Source: Stenopsyche tienmushanensis (lineage: Eukaryota; Arthropoda; Insecta; Trichoptera; Stenopsychidae). From it: a stretch of 64,000 nt of DNA. The DNA lies in assembly GCA_008973525.1 (NCBI GenBank), contig WACJ01000517.1:806001-870000 (forward strand), written 5' to 3'. The notes under the pieces were generated by a model. It was not told the DNA's origin. It saw nothing but the letters and a program-made list of their open reading frames with translations, and ran no database searches. The translations under genes were made by a program, and so were the position numbers. Positions 1-11,790 of this stretch are shown here, one piece after another (positions within the stretch are counted from its first letter, which is position 1; every line of letters starts with the position of its first letter).

Positions 1-2240
1 GAATAATCATAACGGCTTCATTTCGCCGGCAACTATTTATGACTCAACCTGATATATACAAATATAATAAAATGTTATTTTTTGATTTTGACTTTCATTA
101 TATAGTGGCTTAAAACGTAGAAAAGAATGAGCATATTTCTATGCATTGACTTTTGCTAAAAAAATTACTATTATAATTTCATCATGACTGTTAAACCTCT
201 TATTACAGAAAACAGTAATACAAGATTTATCTTAAAATAAAAATATACATTTGCAATGATATTTAATCATTAAAACTTTTTATAGGGAGCTGGCAAATCT
301 CAATCGAATATTGTTTGTGAACTTAAACGCCAATACTTAAATCGTTTCAATAGTACAATATCTACAAAATATGACATCCTTCTAACAATTGTCTTTTCTT
401 TTGGGCTAATAATCACAGTTTAATAGTTTAACAATAATATATTATAACAGCATTTGCTTAAAGAAATATTCAACTTGCACTTTGGAACAGCAAGCAGTAA
501 TGAAAAGCGAAGACATGTCCAGATCATAATTTTGAAAGCAAATTCGCTAAAAATTATTTACTTAAATGTATGTACTTAAAACAATCATATTTGTACAAGT
601 AAAATGCTCTGTACTGTTTTGGAAAATCATATTTCAATGATATCTGAGTTAAATTAAGTCTGTAAGTGAATTAATTGCACAATAAATTATGTTAGCATAA
701 TCGATAATCATTTTAATTTATCGAAAAGCCTATCTTTTCGGAAAAAAATATATTTTCGATATCAAAATCACCAAATAAACATTAAATAATTTCCTTCAAA
801 TGATGACTTAGAAGCAATGGAAAATCGCTCGATCTTCTTAGAAGTTCAGAAAAATCATTAAAATCAAATTTAAAAATCATTTTGAAAAACAAACTTGATC
901 TGGAAAATAAATAATGATGCAATTTATAAAGTCGGGCAGGGTCTATTACGAATGAGTTCTTTGCATTTTGAATCGAATTTAAATTGAATTCTACCCTTAA
1001 TATATCTAGATGGATGCCTCGATTATTAGTGCTTGATTAACTCAAGAATTCTTTATATTTCAGTCAAATCAATGAAATCGCTATGTGCTATGTAAAAATC
1101 TAATCGAATGTATTTTTTTCATACGTCTTGAAGAGGAGGATCGAAATAATATTTGAAACCAATTTATAAAAATAAAATAAAATTCGTTTTGACAAGAATA
1201 AATGATGGCCCTTCTCGGGCCCAGCACTTTATTAATGAGGGTGTTTTATAATTATTCCATTCTCGTTCTCGGTTTTAATCTATCTTCGTGATAGGGCCCG
1301 GAATGCTAAAGTCGCGGCCATCTCGCGCCCTCTAGAGACAGAAACCCTTTGCTCCCTTCTATCTTGAGACAGGGGACAATCTCGAGAGCTTTCAACCCCA
1401 TGAAAATAACCGCCATTAAAAATTTAATTCATACACTTGTTTTAATTTAGAGGAAATATTTTATTACATTTTTTTTCCGCTGGCTTAGATGGAATTACGC
1501 GCTGTCTGAATCCGAGGCATTTTCATAGCGTTCAGTATAAGTGTTTATAAGTAGATTTTATTTCAATTTATTAAATCCCACCCCGTCCTATATTGCGCCG
1601 TTTGCATTCAAGCATCCTTATTTGTACGTTCTATTTCGGGCACAAAGGAAAATTGGAATTTTCGCTGTTTATTTTCATAATGTGCATTCGAAAATTATTA
1701 ACGTTTACTCAAGCCGTTCCGAAAAAAAACGCATTAAACAATGCATATTATCGTGCTCTCGGGGTGGTGTACATCAATGTAAAAGTCTTGATAAAAAGGG
1801 TGCCATGATATAGTGGGCCACTTTGTTTGAGAGACAAGAACGCATTGAAAATGGGAAAATTCTTCCCGGCCTCTTAAAGTACAGCCGTGTTATCTCAAAT
1901 GAAAATCCGGAGAAAATTTGCGGATAAATTTAATTAAAGAGTGAAGATAATTGAAATTTAAACTGAATATTGTGAAGTGGGGTAAAAATAAAATCGTAAT
2001 TGTTAAATACTCAGAAATGAGCGGATGAGTTACTCAGTTTTGCTCCGAATACAGAATATATTTTTGCCTCAAATTCTTTAAATTCGATATGTTGCCAAAT
2101 TATAATATAAAGAAGCACAAAAATTAGTTCCATTCTGAGCTTTTCTCATTTTTGTTATATTTGGTCGTTTAATATCAACTTTATTTGAAGACCTACCCAA
2201 TCAAATGACTTTTTGACCAAATGGAAATGTAAAATAAATG
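1..2240. other. Non-coding AT-rich stretch
   Basis: I see no convincing coding exon here. Open frames are short and lack codon structure. A GC-richer island at about 1205-1400 contains several CG-rich words and TAAT/TTTAT-type homeodomain-like words, which is typical of conserved regulatory DNA in compact insect introns or intergenic regions. That role is inference only. Confidence 0.5.
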
Positions 2241-2289
2241 TAATTTTAAAAAAAATAATTGGTAATGTAATGTGAGATGAGTATGAGGA

Positions 2290-2430
2290 TGGTAGGATGG
2301 ATGAAAGTGATCGGGTATTGTCGGAAACCCTGTCGTCTTCTATTTACAGAGAGAAAGATTACAGCTATGAGCCTGCAGGAAGGACATCTTCCCGTAGCCA
2401 AGGTTATCTGATAACACCGCTTTCTGCACC
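2290..2430. repeat. Short repeat related to sequence at about 12.92-13.0 kb
   Basis: The stretch with GAGAGAAAGATTACAGCTAT and CCGTAGCCAAGGTTATC resembles the sequence near 12.92-13.0 kb (GAGAAAGACCACAGCTAC, GTGGCCAAGGCTATC). It is probably a fragment of the same dispersed element. No ends are visible. Confidence 0.35.
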
Positions 2431-2464
2431 TCACTGTAGGACGGAAAATTTTGCACGTGTTATT

Positions 2465-2517
2465 CTAGATGCAATGTGTCCAACAGATATTACTGTTAAT
2501 TTGACACATTGCATCTA
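2465..2517. other. Perfect 15-bp hairpin stem
   Basis: TAGATGCAATGTGTC and its exact reverse complement GACACATTGCATCTA flank about 20 bases that can pair further (CAACAG with CTGTTA). The overall size, about 53 nt, is compatible with a small hairpin RNA or a tiny MITE. Nothing in the sequence shows transcription. Confidence 0.4.
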
Positions 2518-2640
2518 AAAGAAGATAGAAAAAGGTTGCCATTGATCTGATAAATTTCATCTGCACAGATCAACAGCAACTTTACGTGGTGATGCCAATT
2601 CTACCATGCAACAGTAACATAAATAGGTTAAAAAACATTT

Positions 2641-4634
2641 TAAAAAATCCTACCTCAAAAACATTTCTAGAACGGGAAGGTCCTATAAAACTGATGATGA
2701 ATAGTAAAATATTTAATATTTTATATAAAATGAATCTATAAGCGAAGAATCCCCAAGATCAAATGTTACCGATTTGACTTGTCAACAGTGGCTCATTTTT
2801 GCTGTTTTTAGGATTCAATCATAGCTTGAAAATTAAACTCGAGTCCACCATAAATTTCAGATGTAATAATATGATTCGTTTACATTTGGCTGGCAAGTTT
2901 TAATTGGCATTCGACATTTTGTTAGATCGAAAGGCGAAAGGTTCATTTGGGCAATATTCGAAGTTCTAATGACGACATGTTAAAAAAATATGTAAATCTC
3001 ACAATTAAAAGATGTACGTTTGTCTTATCAAATAAAAAAAGTTCGCGATCGAAAACAAATTGACGCATTTATTTGACGAACAAATTGTTTGGAGCAGCGA
3101 ACGACACTTAGAAAGCAAAGACCTATTGAGGTCATAATTGGCGGTTGAAGTTCACTCCCGCTCATGCTTTTGGATCATCGAAAGATGTTAATATATGGCA
3201 CGAAGCCTATAATGTTTTTGAATTAATTTCTATGCAAAAAGAACTACATATTTACCAGGTTCAAATCTCATGGAATTCTGATATTTTTGACGAAAAAGTG
3301 AAGTGAGAAATATATCAGCAGATTTCATTAAACAATAATCTTGGATTGATAAACTATAATATGAATATATTCTAATGTACAATAATTCGTAATCTTACAT
3401 TTAAAATATTTAAACATGGTTTATTGGGCATTAGCATTATATCGTGTTTTATTTGATCTTCTCCAAGTAAGTATTCAGTTGATTCAAATAATAAGACAAA
3501 TCAAGTCAATGTATATTTTTATTGTTTTTATCGTGTTTTATTCCAGATAACCGGCGGTCGTTATTAACCAAATGCTGTCCCAATTATGCGGAACATACTG
3601 CGAAATTACTTTAATTTACATCATAAGAGGGGCCTAAGGTGCTATTCATATTTTGGGAATAAATTATATGGATAAGCCGGGGTGCATTCACTCCTTTCAT
3701 GTAAAGGGTTGCATCAGATAGGAGATGCTGCACCGCAGTGCAGACTGCACAACCATTAAGATCGACGCGAATTGACCGGCCTGTATTGTTTCAGGCCCAC
3801 GTACAGGACAATGGCAGACCACGAATATAATGGAGCCTTATCGGGCGGCCGTTGTGTCCTGTGCCGGTAATAATGAATCACAGATCAAAAGCCTTCACTC
3901 CGAACCGAGCTCCTGGACCTTCCCCTCCGATCCTGCTTCAATCAATTGGGTGCTAATGAATTTAGCTAACCGCCTCGCTCTATTGGCGTCATAAATTTAC
4001 CAATACCTGCACCATATAACCGAGACAATTACCCAAATTAAATCTTCTTCCCTCCATTGGGATAAAACGGAAATGTATTGAAATCGAACAGTTAGGAATT
4101 ATTTGTTTCAAAGGAAGAGATTAAATTTGAACTCTATTCAAAAGTATTTATTGAGGGATCAATCGAGCACCATATATATGACCAAAGATGTAACGAAAGC
4201 ATAATATGAATTACTTATTTCATAGCATAATTTCAGATGAAAATACAAACGAAAAATCTTCGATGATTAAGTAATGATGGTGAATAACAATTTGATTTTT
4301 TTATAGTAGAGCTATGAGAGCATTCTCTATCATTTTTCTTAGATGGCAGAGAAGTAATTACACGTATGTATATCACAAGTTATTCTTATTGCGATAGTTT
4401 GAATTTGAACAGAAAAATTCCTTTATCAAAAAAAGCAGTTGGCAGGAAGACGTCTTGTGGTTGCACGTATTTTATTTTGGATTAGGCTCTTTGCAAGAAA
4501 CTAAACATTTTCATCAAACATTTAAAAAAATACTCCGAATCCTCAAAAAGAACCTCAACATTCTCTTGCCAATATATTCTAGTCCTAAGCTTAATCATGT
4601 CCAGTTTTTCTTGAATTCCAATTATATGCTTGTA
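2641..4634. other. Non-coding stretch with a GC-rich island
   Basis: No gene is supported. About 3560-4030 is clearly more GC-rich than its surroundings, with words such as GGGCGGCCGTTGTGTCC and GCGTCATAAATTTACC. It looks more like a conserved non-coding element than coding sequence, because all frames are broken. Confidence 0.4.
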
Positions 4635-5128
4635 TTAGGTTGTCTCATAAGTTTCTTTCGCGAATGAACACAGATCTAATCATAGCCATGGCTGAAGAAA
4701 ACTCGCGATATACTGTTCGCAAAATAGCTAACAAGTTAGAAATTCCACGAACGTCCGTCCATAATCATCTGACAAAATTGGGCTACATCAATCGTTCAGA
4801 TGTGTGGTTTCCTCATGAACTGACTGACTCAAATAAACTTCAGCGTATTTCAACATGCGATCTTCTTCTCCAACGACATAATAGCCAACCTTTTTTAAAG
4901 AGACTTATCACTGGAGATGAAAGTTGGATACTCTATAAGAATATCCAACGTAAACGGTCTCGGATCAAGGCTACAGAAGCTTTAACTGTAGCTTAACCTG
5001 GCCTGCATCTAAAAAAAGTTTTGCTATGCATTTGGTGGGACTGGAAGAGGGTAGTTTATTATGAGCTACTTCAGCAAGGTGAAACGATCAATTCAACAAA
5101 ATATTGTTTCCAACTAGACAATCTAAAG
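4635..5128 (+). pseudogene. mariner transposase relic, 5' part
   Basis: The mariner-type inverted terminus TTAGGTTGTCTCATAAG follows a TA dinucleotide at 4633-4634. The coding relic runs from about 4661. It has a helix-turn-helix region (KIANKLEIPRTSVHNHL), the first catalytic block (ITGDESWILY, about residue 90) and, after a stop and frameshift near 4996, the block CIWWDWKRVVYYELLQQGE. The N-terminal DNA-binding domain is shortened because the terminus runs almost directly into the helix-turn-helix. Mariner transposases cut and paste the element at TA sites; this copy cannot. The frame is interrupted at the LDNLK motif by the hAT element beginning at 5129 and resumes at 8941. Confidence 0.85.
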
Positions 5129-5497
5129 CAGTGTTTCTCAACCGGTGCACCGCGGTGCACTGGTGCACCGCGAGCTTATTACAAGTGCACCGCGAAAAAA
5201 TTAGTAAAAACGAAAAATTCTGCAAAACAGTGAAAACCGAAAAAGTCGTTGGCGAAATTATGAAAGTCAACGAAAGAGTTAATGTAATTTTGAATTAGCC
5301 AAATCAATTGCGCGTATGTTAACCGTTTAACGTAGACTTTGGGTATTCTACGCCTCGCAGCCACAGTCTGTTTAAAGTGGAGTAAATAAACATGCTCCAG
5401 AAGCTCTATGAACGGAGGTAACTGGGACTGGTCGACAGAAGCAAGACGAAGATAACTGGGCCCCGGTATTCAGCTGAGAGTTCTCGCCTACGTTACA

Positions 5498-5710
5498 ATG
5501 GATACATTTATTACCAAACGAAGTCGTGAATCAGACCAAAATATTAATGACACAGGGAGTACAAGTGAAAGAAGTAGTGACGATATTACTAGACATCATA
5601 CGTCTCATACAAAAGAAAATGTATCCAGTAAAATCAGAAAAAATAATCGACAATATTCTGAAGAATGTTTCGGTTTCGGTTTCGGTTTCGGTTTTACGTA
5701 TTTTTACGCA
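5498..5710 (+). pseudogene. hAT transposase N-terminal fragment (copy 1)
   Basis: The frame starts MDTFITKRSRESDQN and continues to KIRKNNRQYSEE, the short basic leader before the Tyr/Phe-rich motif of hAT transposases of the ZBED5/SCAND3-like group. In copy 2 the next residues are YLCFGFTYFYAL. Here the same place is expanded by a CGGTTT hexamer repeat (about 5669-5694) reading FGFGFGFGF. Coding similarity stops at about 5710, with no catalytic domain. Assignment rests on motif resemblance and on the matching C-terminal fragment at 8450-8548 within the same element. Confidence 0.7.
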
Positions 5711-5899
5711 TTATGTATTTAACTCAAAGTATGAGTATATTTGAAAACTTCGGTATTTCGGAATAATATTGCGCTATTCGAAAGACTTACCTAAAACAAA
5801 GAATTTAAACATCCATTAGACCAAATATTTTGTGTGTATATTTTAGATGACAAATTAAATGATAGCTCAAATTTATCTTGTAAATCTTATTATCCTTAC

Positions 5900-6003
5900 C
5901 TGAGAGCTCTTACTGCATGAATTTTGAAGTCCTGGACACCTTTGGAATTTGGCTCACCAGCAGTTCTTTTGAACCACACTGTACAATTTTTCACAACGTC
6001 CAT
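5900..6003 (-). other. Exon-like piece ending in a splice donor (hAT copy 1)
   Basis: On the minus strand an ATG at 6003 opens a 104-bp frame containing NCTVWFKRTAGEPNSKGV, which ends at a consensus donor CAG|GTAAGG. The same 104 bp occurs in copy 2 at 23849-23952. It runs opposite to the transposase remnants. I do not recognise the peptide. It may be a captured host or transposon exon; no acceptor-linked partner can be proved. Confidence 0.45.
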
Positions 6004-6275
6004 CTAAACTTAAGACTATTGATTGATCAAGGCTGGTCGATTTCGTAATCAAACAATTGCGGATTGCTTTTATATTAAACACGATTTCATACCTGAAATT
6101 AAATATTTGACACATTTTAGTCCAATTATTTAGCTGATGATATATTTTTAAAACGATATATGATGTATTTTCTTTAATCTAAGGAAAAATTGATGCTTAA
6201 TGAAGCTTTTAGCTATGAAATGCTAAATGAATCACTTCCGAATATCGTATTTTACATATACATTTGAATGTGAGT

Positions 6276-7256
6276 CGTGACTTTAAAAAAATGATACAAA
6301 AATCGGACCTAAATCCTACATCTTAAAATAGACATCTTGATTTTCCAATCCACTATGAGTATTATTTCCGATCTGTGTTCTTGAAATCTCAATGCAATTG
6401 TTCAACATTAAACATTTCGATAATAAGCCTAATAATCTTATTACAATATACTTAAAAACTATGACTACTTGCCTCAAGATTTTAGCTGCATGACGATCAG
6501 GATACAGTCTGGAACACGGATCACATTCCGGAACGGCACAACACTCTGTATTAAAAAATATCACTTAACATACGCACATGCACATCCTAACCTGTGAAAA
6601 TAAAATATAGCTCTGCACCGAATATTGTTGCATAACATAAACTCGACGCCTAAACTGGACGGACAAATTGAAACGCATTTATAACAAATTATTAATATTT
6701 ATAAGAAAAACTATTTTTTAAAAATCATGGGATTAAATAAGCTGCTGCGATATATTCCCAAAAATATTATTTTTCAAAAAAAACACCATCCTTTTCGTTG
6801 CATAAATATATTATTTTTTAATGAATTTCAAATTTGATAAAAATATTTTTGGGAATATATCAAAAGAGCTCATCTCAGAGAGAATCTCATGCATTCTTTC
6901 AATAGTTTTTCATAATAATTTTCATTTAGTATTAATACATTTATATTCGTACGCTCAGTTGAGCCGTCGAATTAAGCTAGGCGACAATCAGTGTGTGTTC
7001 GGTTCTTAGGTTATACGGTTTGGCTTAATCGTCAGAGGGATATATCTTAATAAATAAAGTGCAGTGTTGTTCCAGAATGCGTCCCGTACTCCAGGATCTA
7101 TCCTGAACGTCATGCGGCGTCGATACTCAGGCAAGTGTTCTTAGTTTTTTAATTGTTTTGTACTGCGACTTATAGTAAATTGGAGGTCCATGATATCTAT
7201 TTTAAGATGTAGGATTTAAAGCCGATAAATTATGTTTTTTTTAAAGCCACGATAAA
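6276..7256. repeat. Long imperfect foldback inside hAT copy 1
   Basis: The two arms of about 450-480 bp are inverted copies of each other, meeting near 6805. For example, GATATATTCCCAAAAATATT at 6749-6768 is the reverse complement of 6842-6861. The outer ends both carry the word CCTACATCTTAAAATAGA or its complement. Each arm contains a small exon-like frame. The minus-strand frame at about 6460-6547 includes CCAVPECDPCSRLYPDRHAA and the plus-strand frame at about 7062-7138 includes CSVVPECVPYSRIYPERHAA. The peptides agree better than the DNA. I do not recognise the family. Confidence 0.75.
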
Positions 7257-7419
7257 CTTTTGATTTTGTTGTCACAATAGACTCTTACATAGAGTGCGGA
7301 ATAAGATGTCGATGGTTGAATACAGAAGGATGGTTTCAATGGGTATCAGATGAGCTGTGCGCCTGGTCGTGGCGGAATCTTCAAATCGTCATGCAGTCTG
7401 ACCGCTGAGGAAAGATTCA

Positions 7420-8445
7420 TAATCATCATCATCATCATCAGTCTGTGTTCGTCCACCGTTGAAAGCATGAGTCTTCATCCCTCTCGATCCTCCGCTTTCC
7501 GCATCCAGCTTCATCCTGCTTTTCATTCGATGTCGTCAGTCTTACAGGGGTCTCCACTCCAACACTTTTCTTCCCCATCGACCGTCGTTTCTTCGACACA
7601 TTTGTCTCCCCCATTGCCACTTAAGTGTGTCAATTCTTTCAGTAGCGTCTACTACTCGAGTTCTTCTTCGAATATCCTCGTTTCTGATTCTATATTATAA
7701 AGACACTCCGAGCATAGATCTCTCTATGGCACGCTGGGAAAACTTTATTCTGTGTAAAATGCCTGATATTAGATTCCACGTCTTCGTGGGTTAACACTGG
7801 GATGATGCGTTGGTTAAATGCTGCCATCCCAGTGGTATTCGTCTGTCAATTTCTGTTGAGAAATTCTGTCGTCCTAGTTGTATTACTTGTCTCAGATAAG
7901 TGTATTCATTTTCAACCTCAATTTGTGTTCCCCCAATGGATATCGCCCCGAAGGTCTGAGAATTGTGACTATTTATCATGGCTTCGATTTTATCCATGTT
8001 CATTTTCAGACAAATTTTACTTGACACTTCGTTTAGGTCTTGGAGCATGTCTTGAAGCTTTTCAGACGATTCGGCTATTAATACTATGTCACAATTTCTC
8101 CACTTGTGTGTTGTCAATACTGTGTTGGCACTTTTTCAAAGATAGCAGTTTAAACACATCTTCCAAAGCGTTTATGATAAGCTTGGGAGGTAGTTTATAT
8201 TACAGCGTTGTAGTGAGTCTAAAACTGCCCAAGAAAGACAGTGGCTGATTATATTTTTCGGTTTTCTGGATGATTTGTCTTAGTATGTGGATATGCTCGA
8301 TGATACTAAAGCCTTTTCTAAATCCAGCCTGTTATCGATGTTGAAATTTGTCAAATCGATCTGCCAGCCTATTAGTTTTAACTCTAGAGAATACTTTATA
8401 TATATATAGGAGAAAAGCGAAATTGGACGATAGTTCTTAAGCAAA
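7420..8445 (-). pseudogene. RTE-type LINE fragment (copy 1)
   Basis: On the minus strand the frame at 7791-8117 has DIVLIAESSEKLQDMLQDLN and LKMNMDKIEAMI, matching the region just after the reverse transcriptase active site of RTE/BovB-type LINEs. The canonical FADD is damaged to a form ending in CDI. Nearer the 5' end on the plus side of 8400-8455 the complement reads KNYRPISLFSH, an upstream RT motif. The piece ends in a run of TGATGA (about 7425-7440, minus-strand reading), typical of RTE 3' tails. It is multiply frameshifted with an internal deletion. It was present before the hAT element duplicated, since copy 2 has it at nearly identical sequence. Confidence 0.8.
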
Positions 8446-8449
8446 CGAA

Positions 8450-8548
8450 CTTACGAATTTAGACGAAGAATTGAGGGTAGCTCTATCAAATATTCGACCT
8501 AAAATTTATGATATCTGCAAAAGCCAACAAGCTCAGGTAGCACATTAA
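8450..8548 (+). pseudogene. hAT transposase C-terminus (copy 1)
   Basis: Thirty-two codons read LTNLDEELRVALSNIRP and end in KSQQAQVAH before a TAA stop. This is the end of the hAT C-terminal dimerisation domain as in ZBED5/SCAND3-like transposases. Copy 2 keeps 33 more upstream codons (SYLCKLGFSTITNMKTKKR). Here they are lost at the RTE junction, where copy 1 is about 70 bp shorter. Confidence 0.75.
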
Positions 8549-8940
8549 TTGATTTTTGATTGATCATATAACTTCTATTGTGTTAAGCAGGGACATCATA
8601 TTGGGTGGACAACGGAAAAAAACACCCCCTCCCCCAACCTAGATTTACCACTTAAAGAGAGTAAATATTTTTAATAAAACGCGTATAAATATAAAATTGT
8701 TTTTAGGGAAAAATTAACTAACTAAATATATTTTCAATGTTAAACATTTTTTATATAATTTGACAAAAAGAAAATATGTAAAAAAATGGTATGTAAATAT
8801 TATTTTTTTAAATATGTAATAAAAATTATGTCTATGTATACAAATTTTTTCGACTTCTTAATTCTGGTGCACCGCCACTTTTTCCCATGGTCAAATGGGA
8901 CTCATGGACTTCAAAAAGGTTGAGAATCACTGATCTAAAG

Positions 8941-9060
8941 AATGCAATAGCCAGAAAACGGCCAGAATTAGCGAACAGATGTGGTGGCTCAGTTATGAAC
9001 ATCATCTTTGCAAACATATTAATTTTTAAGCGTTCTCACGGATTCATAAATAATAAAATG
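8941..9060 (+). pseudogene. mariner transposase relic, 3' continuation
   Basis: Directly after the hAT target duplication the mariner frame resumes with NAIARKRPELANR, continuing the LDNLK motif broken at 5128. The DNA loses similarity soon after, about 9000. The second catalytic Asp block and the right terminus are not recognisable. Confidence 0.7.
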
Positions 9061-11790
9061 ATTTTTTTTTAATGTAAATAATAATATCTACTGATCATCA
9101 TTTACGTCTGATGATGAGTATGGCATTTGAAAAAATTGATATGGAACATTGAAATATTGCGCGTTAGTTGAGGTAAAATATGAAGTATTTATTGAATAAA
9201 AAAAATATTTCGGTTTCGCTAACAATATTTGAATAAAATCTTATTGAATTGATTGTGACAACTACCAATTTAACTGGATAAAAATAACTATATGTCCGCT
9301 CATGTTTAACCTTTTCGCGATAAATCTAAGAGATGTTTGCTATTTTTGACGCTATTTAAGGATTTTGACCTTGACAAAAAAAATTATCTCTAATTTTGCC
9401 TGAAAAGAGATTTTCGATCCATAAATAGATCCCATGGATTAATCTCCTGATTGGTCGTATTTCGGCGCTGTCGATCACACTAGGTCAAGAAACTTAAGGT
9501 TACAATGTGTATCAGCACTAGAATGTATACTTTATGCATTTACTCTGGAAGTTCACACAACTGCTTTGGGAATACCCAACCCAGTACAATCCGGTAATGG
9601 CTTTTCTGCACACCGTGTGTGAGAGCACCTTACACCCTCGTTTTCCTGCACAATGTTCCGAGGAATGAACCTATGTAGAGCCTCCCTTGTGCTTCTTTGT
9701 TCGTTTTTTTTCTACTTGTTAAATCGTTTTCTTTGCTTTAAATGCTCGAACATAATTATACGAGGAAACGAGTAGATTTAAATTAATTCATTATTGTATA
9801 TGAAAAAATTGGCGAATGTTTTTGGTTTTCGATTCAGGTTACACAAGAGCGATTGCAATGATTGTACAACAAAAACATGCTAAATATATAGTGGAATTTC
9901 CATTGTAAAATATTTAACTTTTAATAAATAGAATTGCTTGGGGAATCTATACAGAAGCGCTATATCCAAGTGCCATATATCTGAAATTTTACGGTTCCCC
10001 GTGGAAAAATTCTATAGAAAATAGTTCTTTAATATTTGATTGAAGCATTCATTAAAATTCAGAGCCAAATAGTCTGATCAAAGTATGACTGATTGTGTTT
10101 TTTACAAATATAATATATCATCTGATATATGCATGTAAAACGGGGTGCTAATCAATATCTAGTGTCATATCCCGTTTTTGTACATATTTTGTCCTAAAAG
10201 CGTTCCCGTAGAATACAAAACGACGAATATATAATCACGATTTTTTTTTTTAAGTTTGAGATTAGGAATACATACTTGCTACAGGAATACATCTTTGATC
10301 ACCAATTGCAAATTTTTAGCTTTAGCAATAAAATTACTTTTTTAATGTATTGTTAAGGTAATAAATCCATGAGCTTGTTATTGATTTTTTACTAGACAAT
10401 TTATATAATTTATTAACCCCAAGAAGTCCGCGAACTTAAGTTTGCGAACCACTATAATACACCCTTTAGAAACAAGGGTGATGCTAAGCAAGGGTGTATG
10501 TGTTGTTAAAGTGCATCTTAGAATCACTCCTACATGCGGTATTCATCATTGCTTAGCCCATTAACAATGCTTGGTCTTTCATTCTTCCAAACGAACCTTA
10601 ATGATTATAAATTATAAATACTTAGGATCATCTGAAAATGTTTATAATAATGACTATTAATAAGGATTTGCATATAGAAATATGTATTTTGTTGACTTCA
10701 AGAAGGTTATAGTTAAAAAGTAAAATGTGCTATTTTATTTTAATCTGAAATTCAGATGGTCTCAAACTTTTAATTATATCAAAGTAAATCATTAAACAAA
10801 TTTCTCGAAATTGAATGCGCAATTTGTATTGCGGTGTATTCATGTCGATCATACTAACGGCTTCTCACAGTTCCCGCATGCACGCTTGCAAATCTCATTA
10901 TAATTTTCGCACACATAGCAACATATGTACAGTCGTCTTAATACATATGCATTATTAAATAAATATGATTTATTTTACAATCCTTTATGCCGAGCACACT
11001 GTGAACAAATAATCAGATACAAATTATACAAACGCAATTTGCAATTAAATTCAAACAAAACAAATTACCTTAAAAGTTGGTCTTTTTTCCAAGCAATTGT
11101 AATTTTTTTCCTCCCATATAAATAAAAATTCATAATGCACAGAAAAATTCAAAAGTGCAAAGCACACAATTATAATACACTCAAGTTACAAGTGTCGGCA
11201 CAGAAGCTGGCATGCAATACACATCGCACAATCTCAACAACCTATCCTCAGGATCCGCTTCTGCTCATGCTATGGTTCTCAATGACCCTTCTGGTACCTC
11301 TTCAGCGTCGTGTGGGCCTGGGCAAATAAAAAATAATAATATTAAAATTTACCTACACCCCGACCACAGCTCGGCCCCGTTCTCGCTCAAGGAACTTTAA
11401 TGGTCGTTGTCTGTGCTTTTTATTACGTTACATTCTAAATGTCCATAGAATTCCACTGATTGCAATCTATTTGCAGTTTCATAACTAAAAATCAAGCTAC
11501 AGTTGCTTAAAACGATTTCACTAACAACACCACCAAGTCCTCCATCATAATAATGATGTTCTGTACAATATTGGATGATCCAGACAAGTGCATCATTCTT
11601 CTGCCTACCCACACTGTCCTATACATTACTATCGAATACATCAAACAACAGTATTTTGTAAACTAGAATATTTTAAGACTTCCAAGACTAGACGTAAGAT
11701 AATGTTTTGCAAGTGTCTATTTGCCTTATTTCGTTGCATCTGTGGTGTGGGTGATTTAACATCGTCATGCAATAGCGTTATTAATCCAGC
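9061..11790. other. Non-coding AT-rich stretch
   Basis: Nothing coding can be supported. A near-palindrome GCGAACTTAAGTTTGCG lies near 10430-10446. A moderately GC-rich patch at 9560-9690 has no open structure. Confidence 0.5.

Larger units (their letters stand above)
5129..8932 (+). mobile_element. Chimeric non-autonomous hAT element, copy 1
   Basis: The ends are CAGTGTTTCTCAACC at 5129 and GGTTGAGAATCACTG ending at 8932, an imperfect hAT terminal inverted repeat. The 8-bp words ATCTAAAG at 5121-5128 and 8933-8940 are an exact target duplication, as hAT insertion makes. Inside, in order, are the transposase N-terminus (5498-5710), an exon-like piece on the minus strand (5900-6003), a foldback (6276-7256), an RTE fragment on the minus strand (7420-8445) and the transposase C-terminus (8450-8548). 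The catalytic middle of the transposase is absent, so movement would need an enzyme supplied in trans. The element interrupts a mariner. A second copy lies at 20894-26677 in the opposite orientation. Confidence 0.9.

Noticed and set aside
5104..5298. Overlapping frames at the hAT 5' end (both strands)
   Set aside because: They cross the hAT terminus and encode nothing recognisable, and they recur at 26.5 kb only because the element does.
7350..7700. 116-codon Ser-rich frame opposite the RTE fragment, also at 22157-22507
   Set aside because: It is the antisense of the RTE 3' coding end and (TGA)n tail. The His/Ile run comes from the simple repeat.
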